A stretch of DNA of 32,940 bases from Planctomycetaceae bacterium (GTDB lineage: Bacteria; Planctomycetota; Planctomycetia; Pirellulales; UBA1268): contig JAJTED010000007.1 of the NCBI GenBank assembly GCA_021300535.1, forward strand, positions 69,963 to 102,902, in the 5' to 3' direction. Shown piece by piece: positions 1 through 8,502 of the stretch. The position numbers and the translations under genes are program-made. Under the pieces are notes generated by a model, which saw only the letters and a program-made list of their open reading frames with translations, ran no database searches and was not told the origin of the DNA. Within the stretch, counting starts at the first letter, position 1; each line of letters opens with the position of its first letter.

Positions 1-1791
1 GGTCGCGCCGGCCACGAGGTCGAGCACCGCCGACGAGAGCAGCGTGGAGAGCGGCATCCGGCCACCGTTCCAACGCGGCACCTGCAGGGGGGCGGTGGTC
101 CGCGCCCGCTTCACCCAGGCGGTGAGGCCGTCGAACCGAAAGAGCACGAGCGGGCGACCGGCGAACAGGAAGCGATCGCCCTCCTTGAGCCGCGAGACGA
201 ACGACTCCTCCACCGTGCCGAGCCGACCGCCGCGAACCCACTTCACCTCCACCGTCGCGTCGCCGGCGATCGTGCCGATCGCCATCCGGTGCCGCCGCGC
301 GATCGCCCGACTGGCGACGTACCAGCGGCCGAAGCGTTCCTTGATCCGGGCGTAATCGGGATAGGCGGCCAGGGCCGGCCCGCCGCGGGCCGCGAAGTCC
401 AGCGCCCACCGCCAGGAGGCGTCGTCGAGGTCGGCGAAGGCCCGCGTGCCCTGGACCTCGGCCCGCAGTTCGGCTTCGCGAAAGCCGCCGCTGCAGGCCA
501 CGGTGACGATGTGCTGGGCGAGGCAGTCGAGCGCGGCGGTGAGCGGGGGACGGGCCTCGACCGTGCCCGCCTCGGCCGCCCGCCGCGCGGCGGCACACTC
601 GATGAGTTCGAGCGCATGCGTCGGCACGCACACCAGCCGGCCGACGGCGCCGGGCGCATGGCCGCTGCGGCCGGCCCGCTGCAGGAGGCGGGCGATGCCC
701 TTCGGGCTGCCGATCTGCAGGACCTGCTCGACGGGACCGAAGTCCACGCCGAGGTCGAGGCTCGACGTGGCGACGACACATTTCAGTTTTCCGGCGCGGA
801 GGCCTGCCTCCGCTTTTGTCCGCAGGTCGCGGTCCACCGAGCCATGGTGCAGGGCGATCGCCTTCCGCCAGTCGGGCCGGGCCGCCGCGATTGCCTCGAA
901 CCAGCGCTCGGCCTGCGAGCGGGTGTTCGTGAACACGAGCGTGGTCGCGGCCCGCTCGACGGTCGCCACGACCTGCGGCAGGAGCCGCATGCCCATGTGG
1001 CCGGCCCACGGGAACCGCTCCATGCGATCGGGGATCAGCGTCTCGATCTTGAGGGGCCGCGGCACGTGGGCCGAGACGAGGCGGGCGGCGGCAGCGCGGG
1101 GCGGGCCGACGAGCGCCGCGACGGCATCGTCGAGATTGGCGAGCGTGGCCGACAGGCCCCACGACACCATCTCCGGCCGCAGCGACCGCAGCCGGGCCAA
1201 CGCGAGTTCCGTCTGCACGCCGCGCTTCGTGGAGAGGAGTTCGTGCCACTCGTCGACGACCACCGTCTGCAGGTCGGCGAAGATCTCGTGGGCGTCGTCG
1301 AGCGAGAGCAGGATCGAGAGCGACTCGGGCGTGGTGACGAGCGCCGTGGGCCACCGGGCCCGCAGCCGGCGCCGGTCGGCTGCCGACGAGTCGCCGGTGC
1401 GCACTCCTACGCTCCAGCCCTGCACCACGCGGCCCGCGCCGTGGAGCGGTTCCTCGAGGGCCAGCGCCGTGTCGGCGGCGAGGGCCTTGAGCGGCGTGAC
1501 CCACACCACCAGCGGACCGCGCCGCGGGTTCACGGGCGCAGCCACCGCCTCCGCCCGGGCGACCGCGCCGAGCCAGGCGGCGAGGGTCTTGCCCGTGCCG
1601 GTCGGCGCGTGGAGGACGCCGCTGGTGCCGGCCGCGGCCTCCCGCCACACCTGCTCCTGGAATGGAAAAACCTCCCAGCCCTGGGCGGCGAACCACGCCC
1701 GAAAGCGTTCCCGAGCCGGCGGGTCTGCCGGCGTGTGGCCCGCCGGGGTCGCTCTGGCCCGCCGCGTCCGGGTTTTGGCCTTGCTCGTCAC
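1..1791 (-). CDS. Ligase-associated DEXH-box DNA helicase (Lhr-like), C-terminus cut by window edge
   Basis: Superfamily 2 helicase of the ligase-associated DNA damage response group, expected to unwind or remodel damaged DNA using ATP. The minus-strand frame is open from a GTG at 1791 to the window edge (597 codons; the family is usually about 800 or more residues, so roughly the last quarter is missing). Motif I APTGTGKT lies near residue 60, a DEWH motif II at about 180, an SAT-type motif III in WGLSATLA, and motif [10 protein letters not shown] near 370. The start was chosen because GTG is preceded by a GGGAG-like ribosome binding site and the family N-terminal motif [16 protein letters not shown] follows shortly after. 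Partner genes, the ligase (5428-7107) and exonuclease (8503-9654), are on the same strand upstream, but other genes separate them. The family identification is strong; the role in damage repair is family knowledge. Confidence 0.9.
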   Translation of the reverse strand, partial: MTSKAKTRTRRARATPAGHTPADPPARERFRAWFAAQGWEVFPFQEQVWREAAAGTSGVLHAPTGTGKTLAAWLGAVARAEAVAAPVNPRRGPLVVWVTPLKALAADTALALEEPLHGAGRVVQGWSVGVRTGDSSAADRRRLRARWPTALVTTPESLSILLSLDDAHEIFADLQTVVVDEWHELLSTKRGVQTELALARLRSLRPEMVSWGLSATLANLDDAVAALVGPPRAAAARLVSAHVPRPLKIETLIPDRMERFPWAGHMGMRLLPQVVATVERAATTLVFTNTRSQAERWFEAIAAARPDWRKAIALHHGSVDRDLRTKAEAGLRAGKLKCVVATSSLDLGVDFGPVEQVLQIGSPKGIARLLQRAGRSGHAPGAVGRLVCVPTHALELIECAAARRAAEAGTVEARPPLTAALDCLAQHIVTVACSGGFREAELRAEVQGTRAFADLDDASWRWALDFAARGGPALAAYPDYARIKERFGRWYVASRAIARRHRMAIGTIAGDATVEVKWVRGGRLGTVEESFVSRLKEGDRFLFAGRPLVLFRFDGLTAWVKRARTTAPLQVPRWNGGRMPLSTLLSSAVLDLVAGAT

Positions 1792-1933
1792 CAGGGCTCT
1801 CCCTGCACGGCCGGATGAAGGGGCCGGCGACGTTTCCCTGCACCGCCGGCACGTTTTCAGCCGAAAAATGGACCTGCTGCGAACCGCGAACTACCGTTCA
1901 TCGTATAGCCTCCGTCCCCCGGAGCGACCCACG

Positions 1934-3766
1934 ATGCCTTTTGCCCAGCCGTCAGACTCCCATTGCAGGCCGATTCGCCGCGGCAAAAAGCCGCCACGGC
2001 GGGGGCGTACCCTCGGTTCCTGGGAGCGGTTGGGCCTGGGGGTGGGGCATGAGCCGCTCGAAGCCCGCGCGCTGCTGGCGGCCGATCTCGGTGTCGCCCT
2101 CGACTCCGCGCACGTGTGGTACATGCCTGGCAGCCAGGTCACCTACACGGTGACGGTGGTCAATTCCGGCGACGTGACGGCGACGGGAGCGGCCGTGTCC
2201 ACCACGCTCGCCAGCCAGATCACGCGGAGCACGTGGACGGCCGCCTATTCGGCCGGTGGCTCGGGGCCCGCGGTCGGCGCCGGCAACGTCGCGGGCACCG
2301 TGACGCTGCCCGCCGGCGGAACCGCCACGTTCACCGTCGTGTCGACGATCGGCACCGCTGCGAGCGGCCCGCTCACGTCGACCGCGAGCGTGTCCGTGGC
2401 CGGCGACACCAACACCGCCAATAACGCCGCCAGCGAGACGCTCCAGTTCGTCGCTCGGCCGCTGGTCGTGACTGACGACAGCGGGGCGGCGAGCACCTCG
2501 GCGGTCCGCGTGGTCGATCCGGCCACCGGTGTGGAGCGGGCGCGGTTCTTCGCCTATGAGCCGGGCTTCCGCGGGGGCGTGCAGACGGTGCTGGCCGACG
2601 TGGATGGCAACGGCCGGCCCGAGATCGTCACGGCGGCGGGCCGGGGTCGGGCCGGTGAGATCCGCGTCTTCACGCTCGACGGCGCCGAGTTGCCACAGTA
2701 CCGTGCGCTGCCCTTCGGCGCCGCCTGGCGGGGCGGCTTGAACATCGACGTCGGCGACGCGGACGGTGACGGCAGGCTCGACTTCGTGGCGGCCAAGGCC
2801 AGCGGTGACGGCGAGGTGCGCGTGTTCCGCGGGCAGGCCGGCGCCGATCCGGTGGCAAACGCTCCGTATCGCGTGATCCGGCCGTTCGCGGCGACCTCTC
2901 TCGGCGGCGCGACCGTCGCCTTCGCCGACCTCGGCACGTTCTCCGGCGGCACGACCGTCGATGCCACGGTGCCCGACGGCCGGGCGGAGCTGCTGATCGG
3001 CAGCGGGCCGACGGTCGCAGCCGAGGTGCAGGTGCGCGACCTCTCCACCCCGGCGGCGCCCGTGATCGACACGATCCGGCCGTTCACGCCGACGGCGTTC
3101 GGCGGCGTGTCTGTGGCGGCGGCCCGCGTGAACCTCGATTCCGTGCCGGACGTCATCGTCTCGGCCGGCCGGCGGGGCGGCGGACGGGTGGAGGTGTATG
3201 ACGGCCGCGTCGGTTCCGCGGCGAACGCCCGCCTCGCCGCATTCACCGCGTTCGCCGGTCGTGGCACCGAGCCGACGGTCACCACGGCCACCGATACCGA
3301 CGGTGACGGTCGCGCCGACGAGTTCCTCGTCGCCCAGGCCGGAGAAGCCGTGCGCCGGTTCTCGGCCGCGGGGCTCGCGCTCGGCAGCCTGACGCCGCTC
3401 GCGGGCCGCGTGGACGCGGCCGGCGCGGCGTCGAACCCGGCCATTGTCACCACGGCCAGCGGTCTGCAGTATCGCGATCTCGTGGTCGGCACGGGGGCCC
3501 GGCCGTCATCATCGACCGCACGGGTGACGGTCAACTACGAGGGCAGGCTGCTGAACGGCACGCGGTTCGACGGCAACAATGGCACCCAGTTCAATCTCAA
3601 CGGGGTGATCGCCGGCTGGACGGAGGGCTTGGCGTCGATGCGGGTGGGCGGTCGCCGGCAGCTCATCATCCCGGCAAACCTCGCCTACGGCGCGGTGGGC
3701 AGCCCGCCGAACATCCCCCCGAACTCCACGCTCGTGTTCGACGTCCAGTTGCTGGCGACGACCTGA
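1934..3766 (+). CDS. Secreted FG-GAP/VCBS repeat protein with DUF11-like domain and C-terminal FKBP peptidyl-prolyl isomerase
   Basis: A 610-residue modular protein. Residues 42-52 read [11 protein letters not shown], close to the planctomycete LEPR-XLL motif that follows a basic N-terminus in many exported giant proteins. Residues about 55-175 resemble a DUF11/CARDB beta-sandwich ([16 protein letters not shown]). Residues about 180-500 carry FG-GAP/VCBS calcium-loop repeats such as [22 protein letters not shown] and [11 protein letters not shown]. The last ~105 residues are a complete FKBP domain with the usual pocket residues: VNYEG, RFDG, QFNL, VIAGW, LAYG and VFDV. The FKBP domain should catalyse prolyl cis-trans isomerisation outside the cytoplasm, and the repeats probably bind surfaces or ligands. 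ATG 1934 was preferred over the in-frame ATG at 1868 because it places the LEPR-XLL-like motif at the usual distance. It is divergent from the helicase, with 142 bp between them. Confidence 0.8.
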   Translation: MPFAQPSDSHCRPIRRGKKPPRRGRTLGSWERLGLGVGHEPLEARALLAADLGVALDSAHVWYMPGSQVTYTVTVVNSGDVTATGAAVSTTLASQITRSTWTAAYSAGGSGPAVGAGNVAGTVTLPAGGTATFTVVSTIGTAASGPLTSTASVSVAGDTNTANNAASETLQFVARPLVVTDDSGAASTSAVRVVDPATGVERARFFAYEPGFRGGVQTVLADVDGNGRPEIVTAAGRGRAGEIRVFTLDGAELPQYRALPFGAAWRGGLNIDVGDADGDGRLDFVAAKASGDGEVRVFRGQAGADPVANAPYRVIRPFAATSLGGATVAFADLGTFSGGTTVDATVPDGRAELLIGSGPTVAAEVQVRDLSTPAAPVIDTIRPFTPTAFGGVSVAAARVNLDSVPDVIVSAGRRGGGRVEVYDGRVGSAANARLAAFTAFAGRGTEPTVTTATDTDGDGRADEFLVAQAGEAVRRFSAAGLALGSLTPLAGRVDAAGAASNPAIVTTASGLQYRDLVVGTGARPSSSTARVTVNYEGRLLNGTRFDGNNGTQFNLNGVIAGWTEGLASMRVGGRRQLIIPANLAYGAVGSPPNIPPNSTLVFDVQLLATT

Positions 3767-3789
3767 CGCCTTCGAGGGCGGGCCGGTTT

Positions 3790-4188
3790 GCCCCTTGTAG
3801 CGGCGGTCTCTGACCGTGCTCCCCGGCTCCCGCCGGGGGCTTTTTGGGGACGGTGCGTCGGGAAGCCCCGGGTGGAAACCCGGGGACACCGGGTACGAAA
3901 ACCACCCCGCTGTCCATGCCGCACGACCGGGGGCGCTTTCCCGGTTCGAACCCATATGGCATGGCAGATGGGAAGAGCTGCGACGCGGAGTCCCCCGGCT
4001 TCCGCCGGGGGCTTTTTGTGTAAGCGTCAGGCCCGGATGGCCGGTTTGCCCGGTAGCGGGCGGCGGCCCGCCAAGCGAACCGCGGCACGATGCCGCGGGT
4101 TCGCGTGAATCATGCTCCCCGGCTTCCGCCGGGGGCTTTTTGTGGACGGTGCGTCGGGAAGCCCCGGGTGCAAACCCGGGGACCGACG
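3790..4188 (-). repeat. Repeat family 1, copy 1: composite BIME-like hairpin array
   Basis: The array is read on the minus strand to match the other copies. Order: hairpin A (4162-4181, stem CCCCGGGT), hairpin B (4117-4135, stem CCCCGGC), a long imperfect palindrome around CGGCATCGTGCCG (about 4075-4107), a linker, hairpin B (3992-4011), a linker containing CATATGGGTTCGAACCGGG, then hairpin A (3866-3885) and hairpin B (3821-3839). The same order of blocks is seen at 10300-10475 and 23400-23690, and a short divergent version at 26673-26755. Its outer end at 3801-3816 (CGGCGGTCTCTGACCG) resembles the hairpin at 17341-17359. It lies between the converging ends of the FKBP-fusion gene and the BBP7 gene and overlaps the BBP7 reading frame. 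Function unknown. Confidence 0.8.
3821..3845 (+). terminator. Hairpin plus T-run downstream of the FG-GAP/FKBP gene
   Basis: A GC-rich stem (CCCCGGC, loop TCCC, GCCGGGG) followed by GCTTTTT lies 55 bp after the stop at 3766 and has the form of a rho-independent terminator on the plus strand. The same hairpin is one unit of repeat family 1; the equivalent hairpins at 3992-4011 and 4117-4135 are also followed by CTTTTT. Terminator activity is inferred from shape only. Confidence 0.5.
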
Positions 4189-5109
4189 ATCGAACTGGTT
4201 GGGCGCCAGCGCCACGCCCGACAGCCAGATCAGGTTGTAGCCGGCCCGCAGGCCCCAGGTTTCGGTGAGGCGATAGACGAGCGTGGCGTTGATGTCGCCG
4301 ATGAAGCCCACGCCCCCTTCATTGGAAGACTGCGCGGGGCGGATCGGCGGGTCGGGCACGGCCGCGTCGACGATCGGATCCTGGGACTGGGACATCGCCG
4401 TGCCGCACAGTGCCGCTTTGGCCCAGCCCTCGACCGCCCACCGCTCCCACTCCATCCGGCCGCGGCCGCCGAGCTGGCCGCCGAACAGGTTTGAAGAACT
4501 GCGGAGGGAATAGACGCCCGGCAGCGGGTTGCCGCCGCCGGTGAGCGTGAGGCCGGCCGACTCGTCGAGACCGGCCCAGCGGAAGCCCGCCAGCCAGTCG
4601 AACGTGCCGCGGCAGTACCCGTCGCACCGCCGCCACGGCTCGGCCGCGTCGCGGCGGTAGCCGCCGTCAGCGGCCCGTGTGAAGACGTTCGTTTCGATCG
4701 AGTTGAGCGTCGCGGCGTAGGTCGCCCGCGCCAGGCCGCGGCCGTTGAACTCGGGCACGAGCAGGGCGAGCGGATCCTGCGCCTGCACGTCGTCGGGGCC
4801 GCCGGCGGTCCGTGAGGCGAACATGTTCCACACGCCCAGGTAGCCCACCTCCCAGCCCGCGTCGCCGTCGTTGACGCTGCCGTAGAACAGCCGCAGGCCC
4901 GGCTGGGTGGGGAACTGCAACTGACTCGTCGTGAGGATCGCGTTGCCGGCGCTCGCCGCGAGCGGCTGGTCGGTGGACTGGTTGTCGCGCTGCAGGAAGA
5001 GCACATCGGCGATCGCATAGGCCTCCGGCTCGGCCGCCGGCAGGGGCGTGTTCACCGCCAACGCGGTGCCGATCAGGAGCGCTGCGAGAGCACGGGCGTT
5101 GCGACGCAT
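4027..5109 (-). CDS. BBP7-family outer-membrane beta-barrel protein with repeat-derived C-terminus (probably truncated)
   Basis: A 360-residue exported protein. Residues 1-26 form a signal peptide (MRRNARALAALLIGTALAV, then AAEP). The body shows alternating beta-strand features and ends in GLRAGYNLIWLSGVALAPNQ, which I recognise as the closing region of planctomycete BBP7 putative beta-barrel porins. In that family a short final strand follows NQFD. Here NQFD (about residue 307, base 4189) runs straight into repeat family 1, and the last ~53 codons are a translation of the repeat (SPGLHPGLPDAP and onwards). The native last strand is therefore missing or replaced, and barrel insertion may be impaired. 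ATG 5109 was chosen because it gives a clean signal peptide with a GGGGAG-type site upstream; ATG 5148 is the alternative. Family assignment is by memory of motifs. Confidence 0.72.
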   Translation of the reverse strand: MRRNARALAALLIGTALAVNTPLPAAEPEAYAIADVLFLQRDNQSTDQPLAASAGNAILTTSQLQFPTQPGLRLFYGSVNDGDAGWEVGYLGVWNMFASRTAGGPDDVQAQDPLALLVPEFNGRGLARATYAATLNSIETNVFTRAADGGYRRDAAEPWRRCDGYCRGTFDWLAGFRWAGLDESAGLTLTGGGNPLPGVYSLRSSSNLFGGQLGGRGRMEWERWAVEGWAKAALCGTAMSQSQDPIVDAAVPDPPIRPAQSSNEGGVGFIGDINATLVYRLTETWGLRAGYNLIWLSGVALAPNQFDRRSPGLHPGLPDAPSTKSPRRKPGSMIHANPRHRAAVRLAGRRPLPGKPAIRA

Positions 5110-5427
5110 GGATTCCAATTCTCCCCCCATCCCGGCAGTTCGCTCCACGAGCGGTCGTCCCCCGAATCATTCGGCACATCCGGCACGGGGAATGAGAATC
5201 GTTGCGATCCGTGCATGCGGCCCGGTGGGCGGGGCAAGATGCACAAGGCCGGCGGTGGCGAGAGCACATTCGAATGTGGTGGAGCACCGGCTTCGGGGGC
5301 GGCAAAAGTCGCCTCGCTGTGGCCGCGGCGGCCACACGCTCGTCGAGCGTTCGCCGACCCCCTCGCCTCCCTTTCTCAAGGTGCTCGGGAACCGCTCCAC
5401 CTTCGTTCGCATCCGCTCGAGCCGGGA
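5110..5427. other. Intergenic region between BBP7 and DNA ligase genes
   Basis: A 318-bp gap with no convincing gene. It holds the upstream region of the BBP7 gene, a perfect 14-bp palindrome CACATTCGAATGTG (5265-5278) and a palindrome GTGGCCGC-G-GCGGCCAC (5319-5335), which lies downstream of the ligase stop and could act in termination, although no T-run follows on the minus strand. Open frames here are by-products of high GC. Confidence 0.5.
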
Positions 5428-7107
5428 TCACGGCGGCTGGCCGGCGTCGATCATGGCCTTCAAGTCGGCGAGGTGGCCGGCATCGGCGGGCTCCTTGTCC
5501 CGCCGCCAGCGGACGATCCGCGGAAAGCGGACCGCCACGCCCGACTTGTGCCGCGTGGAGGCGGCCACGCCCTCGAAGGCCAGTTGAAACACCAGCCTGG
5601 GCATGCAGATGCGCACGGGGCCGTGCTTCTCCAAGGTGGTCGCCCGGACAATCCGGTCCACCTCGACGATCTCCGCGTCGGAGAGGCCCGAATAGGCCTT
5701 GGCGATGGTGACGAGCCGGCCGTCGTGCCAGACGCCGAGCGTGTAGTCGCTGTGCAGGCCGGCCCGGCGGCCGTGGCCGGCCTGGGCGTAGAGGAGCACG
5801 GCGTCGATCTCCAGCGGCTCGATCTTCCACTTCCACCAGTCGCCGCGGACGCGGCCCACGCCGTAGCCGCTGGCCAGCCGCTTGAGCATCAGCCCCTCCA
5901 CGCCGCGGTCGCGGGATTCGGCCCGGCGGGCGGCGAGCGCCTCCCACGATGCCCCGCTCACCACCGGCGACCGGAAGATGCCCTCGCTTTCGGCCGCCGT
6001 CGTGCCGCCGGCCAGCAGTTCCGCGAAGCAGTGGGGCACGAGCCTGTCGAGCACCGCCCGCCGCTCGGCGAGCGGCCGCGGTCGCAGGTCGGTGCCGTCG
6101 GCCTCCAGCACGTCGTAGGCGACGAACGCGCACGGCATGGCGGCGAGGATGCTCTTGGTCACCCGGCGCCGGCCGGCCCGCTTCGAGAGCGCGGTGAAGC
6201 CGAGCAGCCGCCGGTCGCGGACGGCGAGGAGCTCGCCATCGAGCACGGTGCCGGCCGGGAGCATCGCCCCCGCCCGCACCACCTCGGGGAAGGCCTCGTT
6301 GACGGGCTCCTCGCCGCGGCTCCAGACCGTGACGTCAGCGCCGCGGCACACCAGCTGCGCCCGCATGCCGTCCCACTTCCACTCGGCCTGCCATGCATCC
6401 ACGGGGCCGAGGTCAGCGGCCACCTCGGGCGGCGCCGTGCGGTCGAGGGCCGACGCGAGGAAGAAAGGATAGGGCCGCCGGGCGTCGGCCGGCCCCGGCT
6501 CGGCGGCCAGCAGCCGCGTGAAGGCGGCGCCATCGGCCACATGACCGCCCATCAGTCGATGGGCCATCACGGCCGGCTCGACGCCCGCCATCTCGGCGAG
6601 CGCCCGGGCGACGAGCGTGCGCGACACGCCGACGCGACAGCCGCCAGTGAGCAGCTTGTGCCACACGATCCGCTCCCGCGGGGCCAGCCGTTGCCAGACC
6701 GCGAGCACGACGTCCTTCTTGTGCGCCTCGTCGGCCGACCGCAGCCCGTGGATCGTGGTCCGCATGATCTCCGCGAGGCCAGCGTCTTCCGCGGCGCCGT
6801 GCGGCGGATCGTCGCTTGCCGCGGTCGGCGCGTCGGGCAGCACGAGGGCCAGCGTCTCGGCGAGGTCGCCGACATGGGCGTAGCACTCCTCCACGAGCCA
6901 CGGCGGCAGGCCGCTCACCTCGCCCGCCCAGGCCCGCAATTGGGTCGTGGAGACGGCCCGCAGCTGCCGGCCGCCGGACAGCACCGCCAGGGCGCAGGCC
7001 GCGTCGTCGGGCGGGGCCGACGCGAAGTACTCCCGCAGGGCGTCGACTTTCTCGGTGGTGCGGGAGGTGGCGTCGAGCCGCCAGTAGAGTTCGGTGAAGC
7101 GTTTCAT
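5428..7107 (-). CDS. ATP-dependent DNA ligase of the cisplatin/ligase-associated damage response type
   Basis: Seals nicks in DNA with ATP. The 559-residue protein has an N-terminal DNA-binding domain (about 1-200), then the adenylation domain with the KxDG motif EWKWDGMR (lysine about 244), [15 protein letters not shown] and WWKWK, followed by an OB-fold domain ending in ARFP-like [12 protein letters not shown]. The opening [12 protein letters not shown] is typical of the ligase group that sits with the Lhr-like helicase and the metallo-beta-lactamase exonuclease. ATG 7107 matches that family start; the frame stays open far upstream, but that part is not conserved ligase sequence. A family 2 repeat lies 160 bp upstream in the same orientation. 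The two family partners are on the same strand but separated by unrelated genes. Confidence 0.92.
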   Translation of the reverse strand: MKRFTELYWRLDATSRTTEKVDALREYFASAPPDDAACALAVLSGGRQLRAVSTTQLRAWAGEVSGLPPWLVEECYAHVGDLAETLALVLPDAPTAASDDPPHGAAEDAGLAEIMRTTIHGLRSADEAHKKDVVLAVWQRLAPRERIVWHKLLTGGCRVGVSRTLVARALAEMAGVEPAVMAHRLMGGHVADGAAFTRLLAAEPGPADARRPYPFFLASALDRTAPPEVAADLGPVDAWQAEWKWDGMRAQLVCRGADVTVWSRGEEPVNEAFPEVVRAGAMLPAGTVLDGELLAVRDRRLLGFTALSKRAGRRRVTKSILAAMPCAFVAYDVLEADGTDLRPRPLAERRAVLDRLVPHCFAELLAGGTTAAESEGIFRSPVVSGASWEALAARRAESRDRGVEGLMLKRLASGYGVGRVRGDWWKWKIEPLEIDAVLLYAQAGHGRRAGLHSDYTLGVWHDGRLVTIAKAYSGLSDAEIVEVDRIVRATTLEKHGPVRICMPRLVFQLAFEGVAASTRHKSGVAVRFPRIVRWRRDKEPADAGHLADLKAMIDAGQPP

Positions 7108-7267
7108 CGGCGCGGACCGGCGGCCAGATTCCGCCATACGCATCATGCCATCCGGCTGTGCCTGGCACAAAGTCCACGGCCTTTCGGCCGCGTGGACGAG
7201 GGCACGAAGGGGGCGTCTACGGTCAACTGGACGGTGCTGCGACGATCGTGTCGACTTGGGGCTGGTT

Positions 7268-7392
7268 GGCAGACTGTCGAACAAGTCTGCCCGAGCAGGA
7301 CGCGATGGCCATCGAACGAGAAAACCCTCGGCGTTTCCTGCGGTCGATCGCGTGGGAAAAGGTCGAGGATGACTTTTTCCACGGACAGACAG
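7268..7392 (-). repeat. Repeat family 2, copy 1: three-hairpin element upstream of the ligase gene
   Basis: Read on the minus strand it contains three hairpins. Hairpin I (7352-7382) has the stem GTGGAAAAAGTC / GACCTTTTCCCAC. Hairpin II (about 7309-7350) is a long imperfect stem with loop sequence CGCCGAGGG. Hairpin III (7268-7291) has the stem GGCAGACT / AGTCTGCC. The 81-nt core 7268-7348 aligns without gaps to 12302-12382 and 26829-26909. It lies in the divergent space between the ligase (start 7107) and the YfaP-like gene (start 7429). It could be a structured 5' leader RNA, a DNA-level element or a mobile repeat. Confidence 0.75.
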
Positions 7393-7428
7393 ATAGCCCA
7401 CTGCGGGAGCACAGGCTTGGAGACGATC

Positions 7429-8493
7429 ATGGCCGCGATCCAGCCGCCGCCCGTTCCGCCGGCCCGCCCGACGCTGGCTGGCGCGTCCATCGAGCGCGGC
7501 ATGCCGCGGCAGCTCGTCGATGCCGTCGATGAGTTCGTGTTCACGATCTACCGCACCGGCTTCGTGCAAAGCCTGATCCTGCACGTCGCCGGGCTGCTCC
7601 TGCTGGCGGTGATCGTCATCCGGCCCGACCTGCCGCGGCCGCCGGCCATCGCCCTCGACTTCGTGGCCGCGGGAGCGGAGATCGAGCCCGACGTCACAAC
7701 GCTGGAACTGCCCGCCTTCGAGCCTGCGGAACTGAAGGTCGTGGAGGATGCCGCGCCCGTACCGAAACCGGAACCCGCCGCCATGGAGCTGGATCCCGTC
7801 GAGGTCGATGCGGTCGAGCCGGCGCTGTTCTCGATCGAGGACCCGCCGGCCGCACTCGATGCGACGGCGCTGCTCGTGGACGTGCCGGTGCCGGCGACGG
7901 CCGGCGGCGCCGCCGGGGGAGTGGGCAATCGAGCGGGAGCCGTCCCGGCGATCGGCGGTGAGATCGGCCGCCGGCTCAAGGCCGCCGGCGCGGGGACCGG
8001 CGACGTGCAGGTCTCCATCGCGTGGAGCAATGTCAACGACATCGATCTCCACGTGCTGGTCGAGCCGCTCGATCCGCGGCCCGGCAACTCGATCATCAAC
8101 TTCATGAACCGCGTGGGCATCGCCGGCGGCTGCCTCGACGTGGACCGCAACGTGCAGCCGACGACGCGGACTCCCGTGGAGAATGTGTTCTGGGGCCGCG
8201 GGGCGGCCCCGTTGGGCCGTTACACGGTGGCCGTCCACCACTACCGCGACTGGGGTGGCGGCGATCCGACGGAGGTCGAGGTCGTGACGCTCGTGGACGG
8301 CAAGGAGGATCGGTTCTACGTCGTGCTGCGGTCGGGGGATCCGGTGAAGGTCGTGACGTCGTTCCGTCGGGGGCCGAAGGGCGGAGCCGCGGTCACCGGC
8401 ACGTTTCCTCGGCCCCCCGTTCGCCGGTCGCGGCCGGTGGTCCGCGGTGCCGGCCCGCCCGCGGCGCCGGTGCCGCTCATGCCCCTGGACTAG
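7429..8493 (+). CDS. Membrane-anchored protein with YfaP-like (DUF2135) domain
   Basis: A 354-residue protein of unknown function. One membrane segment ([17 protein letters not shown], about residues 41-60) follows a Pro-rich N-terminus, then an acidic, Pro-rich linker to about residue 190. The C-terminal domain reads [19 protein letters not shown], then [16 protein letters not shown] and [11 protein letters not shown]. This matches the pattern of YfaP/DUF2135 domains (DIDLHV, LDVDRN, P-EN). The tail is Arg/Pro-rich. The N-terminal anchor and long linker recall TonB- or GspL-like spacers in planctomycetes, but no partner genes are nearby. ATG 7429 was chosen as the first start after the family 2 repeat. 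It converges with the exonuclease gene, leaving 9 bp between the stops. Confidence 0.65.
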   Translation: MAAIQPPPVPPARPTLAGASIERGMPRQLVDAVDEFVFTIYRTGFVQSLILHVAGLLLLAVIVIRPDLPRPPAIALDFVAAGAEIEPDVTTLELPAFEPAELKVVEDAAPVPKPEPAAMELDPVEVDAVEPALFSIEDPPAALDATALLVDVPVPATAGGAAGGVGNRAGAVPAIGGEIGRRLKAAGAGTGDVQVSIAWSNVNDIDLHVLVEPLDPRPGNSIINFMNRVGIAGGCLDVDRNVQPTTRTPVENVFWGRGAAPLGRYTVAVHHYRDWGGGDPTEVEVVTLVDGKEDRFYVVLRSGDPVKVVTSFRRGPKGGAAVTGTFPRPPVRRSRPVVRGAGPPAAPVPLMPLD

Positions 8494-8502
8494 CGACTGC
8501 GA

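Noticed and set aside
446..1900. Long plus-strand open frame running into the FKBP-fusion gene
   Set aside because: It lies opposite the helicase, whose motifs are clear on the minus strand; the plus translation has no recognisable domain before residue ~490.
3790..4188. CRISPR array in the repeated hairpins
   Set aside because: Hairpin units are not evenly spaced, spacers are themselves conserved between copies, and there are no cas genes.
3790..4188. Insertion sequence or transposon
   Set aside because: No transposase frame, target-site duplication or terminal repeats were seen in any family 1 copy; a non-autonomous element remains possible.
7108..8241. In-frame upstream extension of the ligase frame
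   Set aside because: The extension crosses the family 2 repeat and the coding region of the opposite YfaP-like gene; the ligase family begins at MKRFTELYW.
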